Below are positions 13,681 to 21,137 of a stretch of DNA of 21,524 nt, piece after piece. Origin of the DNA: SFWF01 sp045591645 (lineage in GTDB: Bacteria > Bacillota > Clostridia > Oscillospirales > Acutalibacteraceae); the NCBI GenBank assembly GCA_045591645.1, contig JAZNTG010000071.1, positions 1-21,524 of the forward strand, given 5' to 3'. The position numbers and the translations under genes were made by a program. The notes under the pieces were generated by a model that saw only the letters and a program-made list of their open reading frames with translations, had not been told where the DNA came from and searched no databases. Numbering within the stretch: position 1 is the first letter of the stretch; every line of letters starts with the position of its first letter.

Positions 13681-13715
13681 CCCCTTTCCCTAATCCCTTT
13701 TCCCTCAACTTCCTA

Positions 13716-13744
13716 TTGACATTTTATTTTCAAAGTGCTAATAT
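13716..13744 (+). promoter_or_regulatory. Promoter of the T-box-trpB unit
   Basis: TTGACA (13716-13721), 17-bp spacer, TAATAT (13739-13744). The start would fall just before the T-box stem I. Confidence 0.75.
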
Positions 13745-13756
13745 TGTACTATATCG

Positions 13757-14028
13757 TAAACCTATGATTAAGAGTAGTAACCAAGTTGTGAAACTTTAAG
13801 AGAGCTGTCGGCGGTGGGATGACAGTAGCGGAGCATTCGGCGAATGGACTTATGAGGGCAACCGAAAGGATAAATAAATTTATCCGAGTAGCAGTTGACG
13901 GGTCGTGACCGTTATATCGCGGGGCTGTATGATAGTACGGCATTGAGCGGATGATTTTTCATCAATTTGGGTGGTACCGCAGGATTTTAAATCTTGTCCC
14001 TTTTGTTTGGGATAAGATTTTATTTTTT
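13757..14028 (+). ncRNA. T-box leader with tryptophan specifier
   Basis: The T-box core GGGTGGTACCGC is at 13969-13980. Stem I shows AAGAGTAGTAA (S-turn side), AGAGAG, and the distal loop GGCGGTGGGAT closed by CTGTC/GACAG. The specifier loop reads GAA-TGG-A at about 13841-13847, above a TTAAG/CTTA stem, giving a UGG (Trp) specifier. The terminator is AAATCTTGTCCC (13989-14000) with GGGATAAGATTT (14009-14020) and a T-run to 14028. Uncharged tRNA-Trp should favour the antiterminator and let trpB be transcribed. The TGGT bulge would pair with the tRNA discriminator base by U-G wobble if that base is G. Confidence 0.9.
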
Positions 14029-14042
14029 ATAAAGGTGATTTT

Positions 14043-14078
14043 ATGTTTTTATTAGTTCGCCGATGGCGTTTCAGGTAA
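14043..14078 (+). other. Possible mini-ORF and hairpin between T-box and trpB
   Basis: An 11-codon frame, MFLLVRRWRFR, with one Trp codon and AAAGGTGAT about five bases upstream. Its end overlaps a hairpin arm, GTTTCAG (14068-14074) with CTGAAAC (14090-14096), followed by AAAATTTTT. It could be a leader peptide or chance. Confidence 0.3.
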
Positions 14079-14118
14079 AATTTAAAAAACTGAAACAAAA
14101 TTTTTGGAGGAAATTATA

Positions 14119-15339
14119 ATGAAAATTAATAATGTGGATTTTGATACCTATTTTAACAACTATCCCGATAAGGACGGTTACTTCGGCAAATACGGCGGAG
14201 TATATGTTGAGGATAAACTCAAGGCCGCGATGCAAGAGATAACCGAGGCTTATTATTCTATCTGCCAGTCGAGAAAGTTTATTGCGGAGCTTCGCCGCAT
14301 CAGAAAGGAATTTCAGGGCAGACCTACTCCGGTGACCCATCTTGAAAGGCTTTCCGACGCTCTCGGAGGCAAGGTACAGCTTTATGCTAAGCGCGAGGAT
14401 TTAAACCATTCGGGCGCACATAAGCTCAATCACTGTATGGGCGAGGCGCTTCTTGCAAAGTATATGGGCAAGAAAAAGGTCATCGCTGAGACGGGAGCAG
14501 GTCAGCACGGTGTTGCGCTTGCTACCGCGGCGGCTTATTTCGGACTCGAGTGCGATATCTATATGGGCTCTGTCGATATCAAAAAGCAGGCTCCAAATGT
14601 GGCTCGAATGAAGATACTCGGCGCAAATGTTATCGAGGTTACTCACGGACTCCAGACACTAAAAGAGGCTGTTGATGCGGCTTTTGATGCATACAGCAAG
14701 GAATATAACGATGCTATCTACTGCATCGGTTCTGTCCTCGGTCCTCATCCGTTTCCGATGATGGTGCGTGATTTCCAGAGTGTTGTCGGAATTGAGGCGA
14801 GAGAGCAGTTTATCGAAATGACAGGACATCTTCCGAACGCAATTGTCGCTTGCGTCGGCGGCGGCTCCAACGCGGCAGGTCTTTTCGCAGGCTTCCTTAA
14901 CGACCCTGTTGATATCTACGGAATAGAGCCGTTGGGCAGAGGTGAAAAGCTCGGCGATCACGCGGCAAGCCTTAAATACGGCACCGAGGGCATTATGCAT
15001 GGCTTTAACAGCATTATGCTTAAAGATGAAAACGGCGAGCCAGCTCCCGTATATTCCGTTGCCAGTGGACTTGATTATCCGTCCTCGGGACCTGAACACG
15101 CTTTCCTGCAGGAGATAGGAAGAGTTAAGTACGATGTTATCAACGATGAAGAAACTATCGACGCATTCTTCAAGCTTGCACGCCTTGAGGGTATAATCCC
15201 CGCAATTGAAAGCTCCCACGCTGTAGCTTTCGGTATGAAGCTTGCAAAGACAATGGAACACGGCTCAGTGCTTATCAATCTTTCAGGTCGCGGCGACAAG
15301 GATATGGATTACGTATTAGAGAATTTTGGTATAAGATAA
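14119..15339 (+). CDS. trpB: Tryptophan synthase beta chain, stand-alone
   Basis: 406 residues, PLP-dependent; condenses indole with serine to form tryptophan. Visible motifs: the PLP lysine in HSGAHKLNH, the catalytic Glu in ETGAGQHGVA, GSVLGPHPFP, the phosphate-binding GGGSNAAG, and C-terminal ESSHAVA and LSGRGDKD. The usual HTGAHKINN reads HSGAHKLNH, a mild departure. The ATG at 14119 is chosen because GGAGG sits 8 bases before it; a TTG at 14104 overlaps that site. No trpA or other trp gene is adjacent and a terminator follows, so it probably uses free indole or pairs with a TrpA elsewhere. Controlled by the upstream Trp T-box. Confidence 0.95.
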   Translation: MKINNVDFDTYFNNYPDKDGYFGKYGGVYVEDKLKAAMQEITEAYYSICQSRKFIAELRRIRKEFQGRPTPVTHLERLSDALGGKVQLYAKREDLNHSGAHKLNHCMGEALLAKYMGKKKVIAETGAGQHGVALATAAAYFGLECDIYMGSVDIKKQAPNVARMKILGANVIEVTHGLQTLKEAVDAAFDAYSKEYNDAIYCIGSVLGPHPFPMMVRDFQSVVGIEAREQFIEMTGHLPNAIVACVGGGSNAAGLFAGFLNDPVDIYGIEPLGRGEKLGDHAASLKYGTEGIMHGFNSIMLKDENGEPAPVYSVASGLDYPSSGPEHAFLQEIGRVKYDVINDEETIDAFFKLARLEGIIPAIESSHAVAFGMKLAKTMEHGSVLINLSGRGDKDMDYVLENFGIR

Positions 15340-15364
15340 ACAGAATTTGCGCAGGACACAATTC

Positions 15365-15390
15365 AGCACCCGATAGTACGGGTGCTTTTT
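15365..15390 (+). terminator. Terminator of trpB
   Basis: AGCACCCG-ATAGTA-CGGGTGCT followed by TTTT (15365-15390), 25 bases after the stop codon. Confidence 0.9.
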
Positions 15391-15403
15391 GTTAGCCGTT
15401 TTT

Positions 15404-15454
15404 CCTATGCCTGAAGTATACACTATACATCTTGGCATAGGAGAAAACGTCTCC
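15404..15454. other. Nested inverted repeats in the trpB-glgC gap
   Basis: CCTATGCC (15404-15411) pairs with GGCATAGG (15434-15441), with an inner GTATA-CAC-TATAC. GGAGA-AAACG-TCTCC follows at 15440-15454. The rest of the 455-base gap to 15739 is AT-rich with no convincing gene. Function unknown; a small RNA or a 3' structure is possible. Confidence 0.4.
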
Positions 15455-15739
15455 TACGCAAAATCTGCTCGATATTAAAATCGAATGAAGAAAATCTTCT
15501 TATACGCTTTTTGGCCTGTTTTTTGAATTCGAAACGCTATACATTTTCACAGAGGAAAAGTGTGTTGATCACGCAAACCGATGGTTATGCAGCTACTCCC
15601 TTTATGTGTGATATTTTAAGTCACTGTAAACCAATTATAAAAGTGTGTTACTATGAAATAACAGGTCGAAAATTGTATAATTTACACAAAAAATGCAAGA
15701 AAAATTGTATTTCGGTTTTGGAAATTTCACAAAACACCC

Positions 15740-15768
15740 TTGAAAACTTTTGAATAATTTGGTAAAAT
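15740..15768 (+). promoter_or_regulatory. glg operon promoter
   Basis: TTGAAA (15740-15745), 17-bp spacer, TAAAAT (15763-15768). The leader would be about 72 bases. Confidence 0.65.
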
Positions 15769-15816
15769 GATAAAGGATAGATTGTATTTTTCAATAATGC
15801 GACTGTCATAAAACCC

Positions 15817-15835
15817 TATTATACACAGTATAATA
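15817..15835. promoter_or_regulatory. Perfect inverted repeat in the glgC leader
   Basis: TATTATAC-ACA-GTATAATA, 8-bp arms, ending 11 bases before the first possible glgC start. It lies downstream of the predicted promoter, so it could be an operator roadblock or a weak RNA hairpin near the start region. Confidence 0.45.
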
Positions 15836-15846
15836 AATCAATATAA

Positions 15847-17082
15847 ATGGGGATGAGTAATTTGAAAAAGACAGAATGTGTAGCAATGCTGCTGGCCGGA
15901 GGACAGGGAAGCAGACTTGGTGTTCTGACAAAGAAGATCGCAAAGCCTGCAGTACCCTTTGGTGGAAAGTACAGGATCATCGATTTTCCTCTTTCCAACT
16001 GCACCAATTCGGGTATTGATACGGTAGGCATACTGACCCAGTATCAGCCGCTCGAATTAGCCGACTATGTCGGAAGCGGAAAGGCTTGGGATCTTGACCG
16101 TATTTCGGGTGGAGTTCATATACTGCCGCCCTATCAGTCAACCGACGGTGCGGGTTGGTACAAGGGAACAGCAAATGCTATTTATCAGAATATAAACTTT
16201 ATTGAGAGATATGATCCCGAGTATGTTTTGGTCCTTTCGGGAGACCATATTTATAAGATGGATTATGCCCAAATGCTTGATTATCATAAGGAGACGGGAG
16301 CCGACTGTACTATTGCGGTGCTGGAGGTTCCGATGGAAGAGGCTTCCCGTTTCGGTATTATGAATGCGCGTGAGGACGGCTCCATCTATGAGTTTGAGGA
16401 GAAGCCGAAGGAGCCAAAATCAAATCTTGCTTCTATGGGTATATATGTGTTTAACTGGGATAAGCTCCGCAAGTATCTGACTGAGGATGAGCAGAATCCC
16501 GAATCCTCAAACGATTTCGGTAAAAATATAATTCCGACTATGCTTGGTGACAACCAGAAGCTGATGGCTTACCGCTTCTCGGGATATTGGAAGGATGTCG
16601 GTACCATAGATTCTTTGTGGGACGCAAACCTTGATCTTTTAAATCCTAAGATAGATATTGATCTCAGTGATCCTAACTGGAAGATATACTGCTCGACAGA
16701 GGGCCTTCCTCCTCAATATATTGCCGACACTGCTCACATTGAAAACTCACTTGTTACGGTGGGCTGTAAGGTTTACGGTAGTCTCGACTTTTCGGTTCTT
16801 TTCTCCAATGTAACCGTAGAGGAAGGAGCATCTGTTGAATATTCTCTCATTATGCCGGGTGCCGTTATTAAAAAAGGCGCTACGGTGCGTTATGCAATAA
16901 TAGCAGAAAATACTGTTATTGAGGAAAATGCCGCGGTAGGAGAACCACCCGAAGCGGCAGACGATATTAAGGAATGGGGCATTACCGTAATAGGTGAGGG
17001 ACTCACTGTCGGTAAAGGCGCTGTGGTAGGCGCTAAAAAGATGCTCATCGAGGATGTCGAAGAAGGAGGTCTCGTACAATGA
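15847..17082 (+). CDS. glgC: Glucose-1-phosphate adenylyltransferase, catalytic subunit
   Basis: 411 residues from the first ATG. It makes ADP-glucose from ATP and glucose-1-phosphate, the committed step of glycogen synthesis. The nucleotidyltransferase domain has AMLLAGGQGSRLGVLTKK, PFGGKYRIIDFPLSN, LSGDHIYKMDY and EFEEKPKEP. The C-terminal third is a left-handed beta helix of hexapeptide-like repeats (ENTVIEENAAVG). The start is uncertain: the ATGs at 15847 and 15853 have no spaced ribosome binding site. A TTG at 15862 would place GGGGATGA suitably and give the family-like start KKTECVAMLLAGG. The gene overlaps glgD by four bases (ATGA), so coupled translation of the two subunits is expected. 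Confidence 0.95.
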   Translation: MGMSNLKKTECVAMLLAGGQGSRLGVLTKKIAKPAVPFGGKYRIIDFPLSNCTNSGIDTVGILTQYQPLELADYVGSGKAWDLDRISGGVHILPPYQSTDGAGWYKGTANAIYQNINFIERYDPEYVLVLSGDHIYKMDYAQMLDYHKETGADCTIAVLEVPMEEASRFGIMNAREDGSIYEFEEKPKEPKSNLASMGIYVFNWDKLRKYLTEDEQNPESSNDFGKNIIPTMLGDNQKLMAYRFSGYWKDVGTIDSLWDANLDLLNPKIDIDLSDPNWKIYCSTEGLPPQYIADTAHIENSLVTVGCKVYGSLDFSVLFSNVTVEEGASVEYSLIMPGAVIKKGATVRYAIIAENTVIEENAAVGEPPEAADDIKEWGITVIGEGLTVGKGAVVGAKKMLIEDVEEGGLVQ

Positions 17083-18188
17083 AAACCAATAATGTTTTAG
17101 GAATTATTTTTGCAAATTCTCACGATGTTCTGCTAAAAGACCTGACTGATACTCGTTCTATGGCATCGGTGCCCTTCGGTGCGCGCTACAGGCTTGTTGA
17201 CTTTATGCTCTCAAATCTGACAAACGCAGGTGTCAGCAAGGTTGGACTTGTAACAAAAGCCAATTATTTTTCGCTTATGCGCCATCTCGGAAGCGGTAAG
17301 CCGTGGGATCTTGACCGAAAATACGGAGGGCTTTCTATCTATCCGCCCTACTCGTCGGGCGATGCTCAGGTCTATAAGGGTAGGGTAGAGGCACTTTACG
17401 GAATTATGGAGTGCCTGCTTGAATCCGAAGAAGAGTATGTCATCCTCTGTGATACCGATGTAATAGCAAATATCGACCTTAAAAGGGTAAAAAAATATCA
17501 CGATGAAAAGAGTGCTGATATAACAGTAGTTTATGCCAGCGGTAAAAAGCCGCGCGGTCAGCACGATGTTATGAGCTTCGGCTTTGATGCTGACGGAAGA
17601 ATTGTAAATGTCAGCTTCGAAGAGTCTGAGGCCTGCGATTACGGTCTTGATGTTATTGTAATAAAGCGCGAGCTGCTTATAAAGCTTATTAACGAAGCGT
17701 ATAACGCAGGCTCAGTCAGCTTCTCGCACGGTATCATCGAGCCTCAGCACGATAAACTGAGAATTTACGGTTATCGTCACGAGGGATACGTTGCCGTAAT
17801 GGACGGAATAGAGAGCTATTTTAAAGCTAATGCGGATTTGCTTGAGTGCTGTGTTAGGAACGATCTTTTCAACAGTGAACGTCCTATCTATACAAACAGC
17901 AAGGATGATATGCCTGCTAAGTATGGAATAGAATCGGATGTATCAAACTCACTCATAGCTGACGGATGCATAATAGAGGGTGAGGTTAGAAACTCTATTC
18001 TCTTCAGGGATGTCATAGTTTCTGCGGGCGCGGTAGTCGAAAACTGCGTGCTTATGGAGGGCACCACGATAGGTGCGGGTTGTGAACTGAATTACCTTAT
18101 TACCGATCGCTATGCTACCGTCACCGAAGATAAAAAGCTTGACGGAAGGGAGATAAAGCGTATAATTGGTAAGAGGGAAACCGTATAA
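17079..18188 (+). CDS. glgD: Glucose-1-phosphate adenylyltransferase GlgD subunit
   Basis: 369 residues, homologous to GlgC but with degraded catalytic motifs. The nucleotide loop reads GIIFANSHDVLLKDL instead of LLAGGQGSRL, and the metal site reads LCDTDVIANID instead of SGDHIYKMD. PFGARYRLVDFMLSNLTNAGV and the C-terminal beta-helix repeats are kept. In Firmicutes GlgD pairs with GlgC and raises its activity or alters its regulation. Here its start codon lies within the end of glgC, favouring equal amounts. On its own it is probably inactive. Confidence 0.94.
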   Translation: MKTNNVLGIIFANSHDVLLKDLTDTRSMASVPFGARYRLVDFMLSNLTNAGVSKVGLVTKANYFSLMRHLGSGKPWDLDRKYGGLSIYPPYSSGDAQVYKGRVEALYGIMECLLESEEEYVILCDTDVIANIDLKRVKKYHDEKSADITVVYASGKKPRGQHDVMSFGFDADGRIVNVSFEESEACDYGLDVIVIKRELLIKLINEAYNAGSVSFSHGIIEPQHDKLRIYGYRHEGYVAVMDGIESYFKANADLLECCVRNDLFNSERPIYTNSKDDMPAKYGIESDVSNSLIADGCIIEGEVRNSILFRDVIVSAGAVVENCVLMEGTTIGAGCELNYLITDRYATVTEDKKLDGREIKRIIGKRETV

Positions 18189-18221
18189 CATTAATCCTGA
18201 CAGCATTTAACGGAGGAAGAT

Positions 18222-19643
18222 ATGAAAATATTATATGCAACAAGCGAGGCCTATCCTTTTGCTATGTCGGGCGGACTTGCGGATGTAGCAGGCGCGCTGC
18301 CGAAAGCTCTGCGGCGAAGACTTGTAGGCTGCCGCGTCATAATGCCGCTTTACGAGACCGTACCTGATGAGCTTCGTGCTAAGATGAATTTTATCACAAG
18401 CATTACTGTGCCGGTTTCTTGGAGACGTCAGTATTGCGGAATTTTTGAAGCCCGCCTCGACGGTGTTATATATTATCTTTTGGATAATCAGTATTATTTT
18501 AAGAGAGATTCTCTTTACGGCTTTTATGACGACGCCGAGAGATTTGCTTTCTTTTCCCGCGCAGTTTTAGAGGTAATACCCTACATTGATTATACGCCTG
18601 ATATCATACACTGCAACGATTGGCAGACGGCTATGGTACCTGTGTATCTTGACAGATTTTATAAGTATGATCCCAAGTATGCTAATATTAAAACGGTCTA
18701 CACGATACATAATATTCAGTATCAGGGCAAGTACGGTAATGAGCTTATCAGAGATGTTCTTGGTTTGCGAGAAGAGGACGCAGGTCTTGTTACCTATGAT
18801 GGCTGCGTAAACCTTATGAAGGCGGCTATTCAATGCTCAGACAAGGTGACTACCGTTTCGCCTACATATGCAAAAGAGATTCTGGATCCGTATTTTTCTC
18901 ACGGCCTTGACGGTATTCTGAAAGAATACACCTACAAGCTTTGCGGAATAGTAAACGGCATAGACACTGTAGTCTATGACCCCGCGACCGACCCCAATAT
19001 TTTCGAGCACTATGACGCTTCGGACTTTTCTAAAAAGGAGGTCAATAAGGCAGAGCTTCAAAAGCTTATGGGTCTGCCCGAAAAGGCAGACAGTCCGCTT
19101 ATCGGTATAGTTTCACGTCTTGTCGGACACAAGGGATTTGATTTGGTAAAGCACGTATTCGAAGAGATGGTGCAGGGAGATGTCCAGTTTGCGATACTTG
19201 GCTCAGGAGAGTGGGAGTTTGAAACATTCTTCTACGAAATGAGTCAAAAGTATCCCGAAAAGGTAGCTTTCAAGCTTGGCTTTATCCCCGCGCTTGCCCG
19301 TAAGATATATGCGGGAGCGGATATTTTCCTGATGCCGTCAAAAAGTGAGCCCTGCGGACTTGCCCAGATGATAGCTCTGCGTTACGGAACAATTCCGATA
19401 GTTCGCCAGACAGGCGGTTTGAATGACACCATATCCGACAGCGGCGACGGAGTTGGTAACGGCTTTACCTTTGCGAGCTACAACGCTCACGATATGAAGC
19501 GGGCGGTAGAACGCGCCCTTGAGGGATATAAGGACAAAAACGGTTGGAGTATCCTTGTAAAGCGTGCTATGGACTGTGACAACAGCTGGAATTCATCTGC
19601 AGGTTCATATATCGGACTTTATAAGGAATTATGTAGTAAGTAG
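18222..19643 (+). CDS. glgA: Glycogen synthase (ADP-glucose, GT5)
   Basis: 473 residues, normal for GT5 bacterial glycogen synthase, which extends alpha-1,4-glucan from ADP-glucose. Two Rossmann domains: the N-terminal one begins MKILYATSEAYPF, and HCNDWQTAMVPVYL and VYTIHNIQYQGKYG follow. The C-terminal one has GIVSRLVGHKGFDL and the catalytic-site SKSEPCGLAQMIALRYGTIP. The N-terminal KTGGL motif reads MSGGLADVAGALPKAL, so the ADP-glucose-contacting lysine is absent; the rest is intact. GGAGGAAG precedes the ATG, 33 bases after glgD. It is the third gene of a glycogen-synthesis operon; no branching enzyme or phosphorylase is in the window. Confidence 0.96.
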   Translation: MKILYATSEAYPFAMSGGLADVAGALPKALRRRLVGCRVIMPLYETVPDELRAKMNFITSITVPVSWRRQYCGIFEARLDGVIYYLLDNQYYFKRDSLYGFYDDAERFAFFSRAVLEVIPYIDYTPDIIHCNDWQTAMVPVYLDRFYKYDPKYANIKTVYTIHNIQYQGKYGNELIRDVLGLREEDAGLVTYDGCVNLMKAAIQCSDKVTTVSPTYAKEILDPYFSHGLDGILKEYTYKLCGIVNGIDTVVYDPATDPNIFEHYDASDFSKKEVNKAELQKLMGLPEKADSPLIGIVSRLVGHKGFDLVKHVFEEMVQGDVQFAILGSGEWEFETFFYEMSQKYPEKVAFKLGFIPALARKIYAGADIFLMPSKSEPCGLAQMIALRYGTIPIVRQTGGLNDTISDSGDGVGNGFTFASYNAHDMKRAVERALEGYKDKNGWSILVKRAMDCDNSWNSSAGSYIGLYKELCSK

Positions 19644-19654
19644 AGTGATTTGCT

Positions 19655-20476
19655 ATGATAGATATAATTAAATCAGTGATACTTGGTATTATCGAGGGCA
19701 TTACCGAATGGCTGCCGATCAGCAGTACGGGACATCTGATTCTTGCCGATGAATTTTTAAAGCTCGGAATAAGCGAAGACTTTAAGGAGATGTTCAATGT
19801 TGTAATCCAGCTTGGTGCGATTCTCGCCGTCGTCGTCATTTATTGGCAGAAGCTGTGGCCCTTTACAACAAAGGCTAACGGTTATATAAAGAAAAAGAGC
19901 GTTTCGCTCTGGTCAAAGGTCATAGTCGCCTGCTTGCCCGCCGCAGTTATCGGTGTACTGTTTGACGATTGGATAGATGAGCATTTTTTCAACTCATCAA
20001 CGGTTGCAACTACCCTCATAATCTACGGTGTCTTGTTCATAGTATTGGAAATATACAACAAAAACAAAACACCAAAAATCACAAATATGAAAGGCCTTTC
20101 ATATAAAACGGCTCTTTTTATAGGCGCTTTTCAAGTGCTTGCCCTTATTCCGGGAACATCCCGTTCGGGCGCTACCATACTCGGTGCTATGCTGCTTGGA
20201 GCATCACGTACCGTTGCGGCTGAATTCAGTTTTTATTTAGCGGTTCCTGTTATGTTCGGCGCCAGCCTCTTAAAGATTTTGGATTTCGGATTTGATTTTA
20301 CAGGTCTGGAGGTCGTTCTGCTCGCGGTCGGTATGATATCGGCGTTTGTTGTGTCGATAATAGCCATAAAGTTCCTTATGGGCTATATCAAAAAGAAGGA
20401 TTTTACCTTCTTCGGCTGGTACAGAATAGCGCTCGGATTACTTGTATTGCTTTATTTTGAGGTATTAGCAAAATAG
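19655..20476 (+). CDS. uppP: Undecaprenyl-diphosphate phosphatase
   Basis: 273 residues, a multi-pass membrane protein of the BacA/UppP family that regenerates undecaprenyl phosphate for wall synthesis; extra copies give bacitracin tolerance. Signature regions are present: ILGIIEGITEWLPISSTGHL at 9-28 and LIPGTSRSGATILGAML in the second half, with the acidic and Ser/Arg residues of the active site. It starts 12 bases after glgA with only a weak GAGTGAT site, so translation may depend on the glg transcript. Grouping with glycogen genes is an odd but plausible positional link rather than a functional one. Confidence 0.96.
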   Translation: MIDIIKSVILGIIEGITEWLPISSTGHLILADEFLKLGISEDFKEMFNVVIQLGAILAVVVIYWQKLWPFTTKANGYIKKKSVSLWSKVIVACLPAAVIGVLFDDWIDEHFFNSSTVATTLIIYGVLFIVLEIYNKNKTPKITNMKGLSYKTALFIGAFQVLALIPGTSRSGATILGAMLLGASRTVAAEFSFYLAVPVMFGASLLKILDFGFDFTGLEVVLLAVGMISAFVVSIIAIKFLMGYIKKKDFTFFGWYRIALGLLVLLYFEVLAK

Positions 20477-20480
20477 ATTT

Positions 20481-20513
20481 TCAGGGTGATGCTCACACAT
20501 CACCCTGATTTTA
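20481..20513 (+). terminator. Terminator of the glg-uppP operon
   Basis: TCAGGGTGATG (20481-20491) with CATCACCCTGA (20498-20508), loop of six, followed by TTTTA. Confidence 0.8.
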
Positions 20514-20618
20514 TGCAAAAAATATAAAAATCATAAAAGAGAAAAAATGAGTAAAAATGATAAAACGAAAGAAAATAAAAGAAACTATTTGTTATTTTGA
20601 AAAAATCCGAAATTAGTG

Positions 20619-20647
20619 TTGACAAATTACTTTCATAGGGTTATAAT
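20619..20647 (+). promoter_or_regulatory. rplM-rpsI promoter
   Basis: TTGACA (20619-20624), exact 17-bp spacer, TATAAT (20642-20647): full consensus. The leader of about 41 bases shows no clear autoregulatory structure. Confidence 0.9.
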
Positions 20648-20694
20648 AGCAAGGCATCTTAAAAGAGAAATATATTTTTACGGAGGAAAGACCT

Positions 20695-21120
20695 ATGTCC
20701 ACTTTTATGGCAAAACCCGCTGAAGTACAGCGTAAGTGGTATGTGATCGATGCTGCAGGTAAGCCCCTCGGACGCACTGCTGTCAGAGTTGCTGATCTTC
20801 TCCGCGGTAAGGGTAAGCCTGAGTTTACTCCCCACGTTGACTGTGGCGATCATGTAATCGTTATCAATGCAGAAAAGGCCGTTTTGACAGGTAAGAAGCT
20901 CGAGAAGAAGTTCTACCGTCATCACACCGGCTATATCGGAAGCCTTAAGGAAGTTAAGTATGCTACTCTTATGGCAAACAAGCCTGAGTTTGCAATGCAG
21001 CTTGCTGTTAAGGGTATGATCCCTGATACAACAATCGGACGTGCAGCTTTAACACGTCTTCGCATCTACAAGGGTGCTGAGCATCTTCATGCCGCTCAGA
21101 AGCCTGAAGTTATCGAATAA
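20695..21120 (+). CDS. rplM: 50S ribosomal protein L13
   Basis: 141 residues, normal bacterial length. Core motifs: WYVIDAAGKPLGRTAVRVA, HVDCGDHVIVINAEKAVLTG and KKFYRHHTGYIGSLKEV. It is an early-assembly protein of the large subunit. GGAGG precedes the ATG. A perfect consensus promoter drives it with rpsI, the conserved rplM-rpsI pair, 17 bases apart. Confidence 0.98.
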   Translation: MSTFMAKPAEVQRKWYVIDAAGKPLGRTAVRVADLLRGKGKPEFTPHVDCGDHVIVINAEKAVLTGKKLEKKFYRHHTGYIGSLKEVKYATLMANKPEFAMQLAVKGMIPDTTIGRAALTRLRIYKGAEHLHAAQKPEVIE

Positions 21121-21137
21121 GAAAGGAGCACAGAGTA

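Noticed and set aside
13602..13799. 65-residue frame after the XRE gene
   Set aside because: It runs through the XRE terminator, the T-box promoter and the start of the T-box RNA; not a credible gene.
14659..15261. 200-residue minus-strand frame opposite trpB
   Set aside because: Shadow of trpB; no ribosome binding site and no family features.
15511..15753. 80-residue frame in the trpB-glgC gap
   Set aside because: Starts at a TTG with no ribosome binding site, has no recognisable domain, and its end overlaps the predicted glg promoter.
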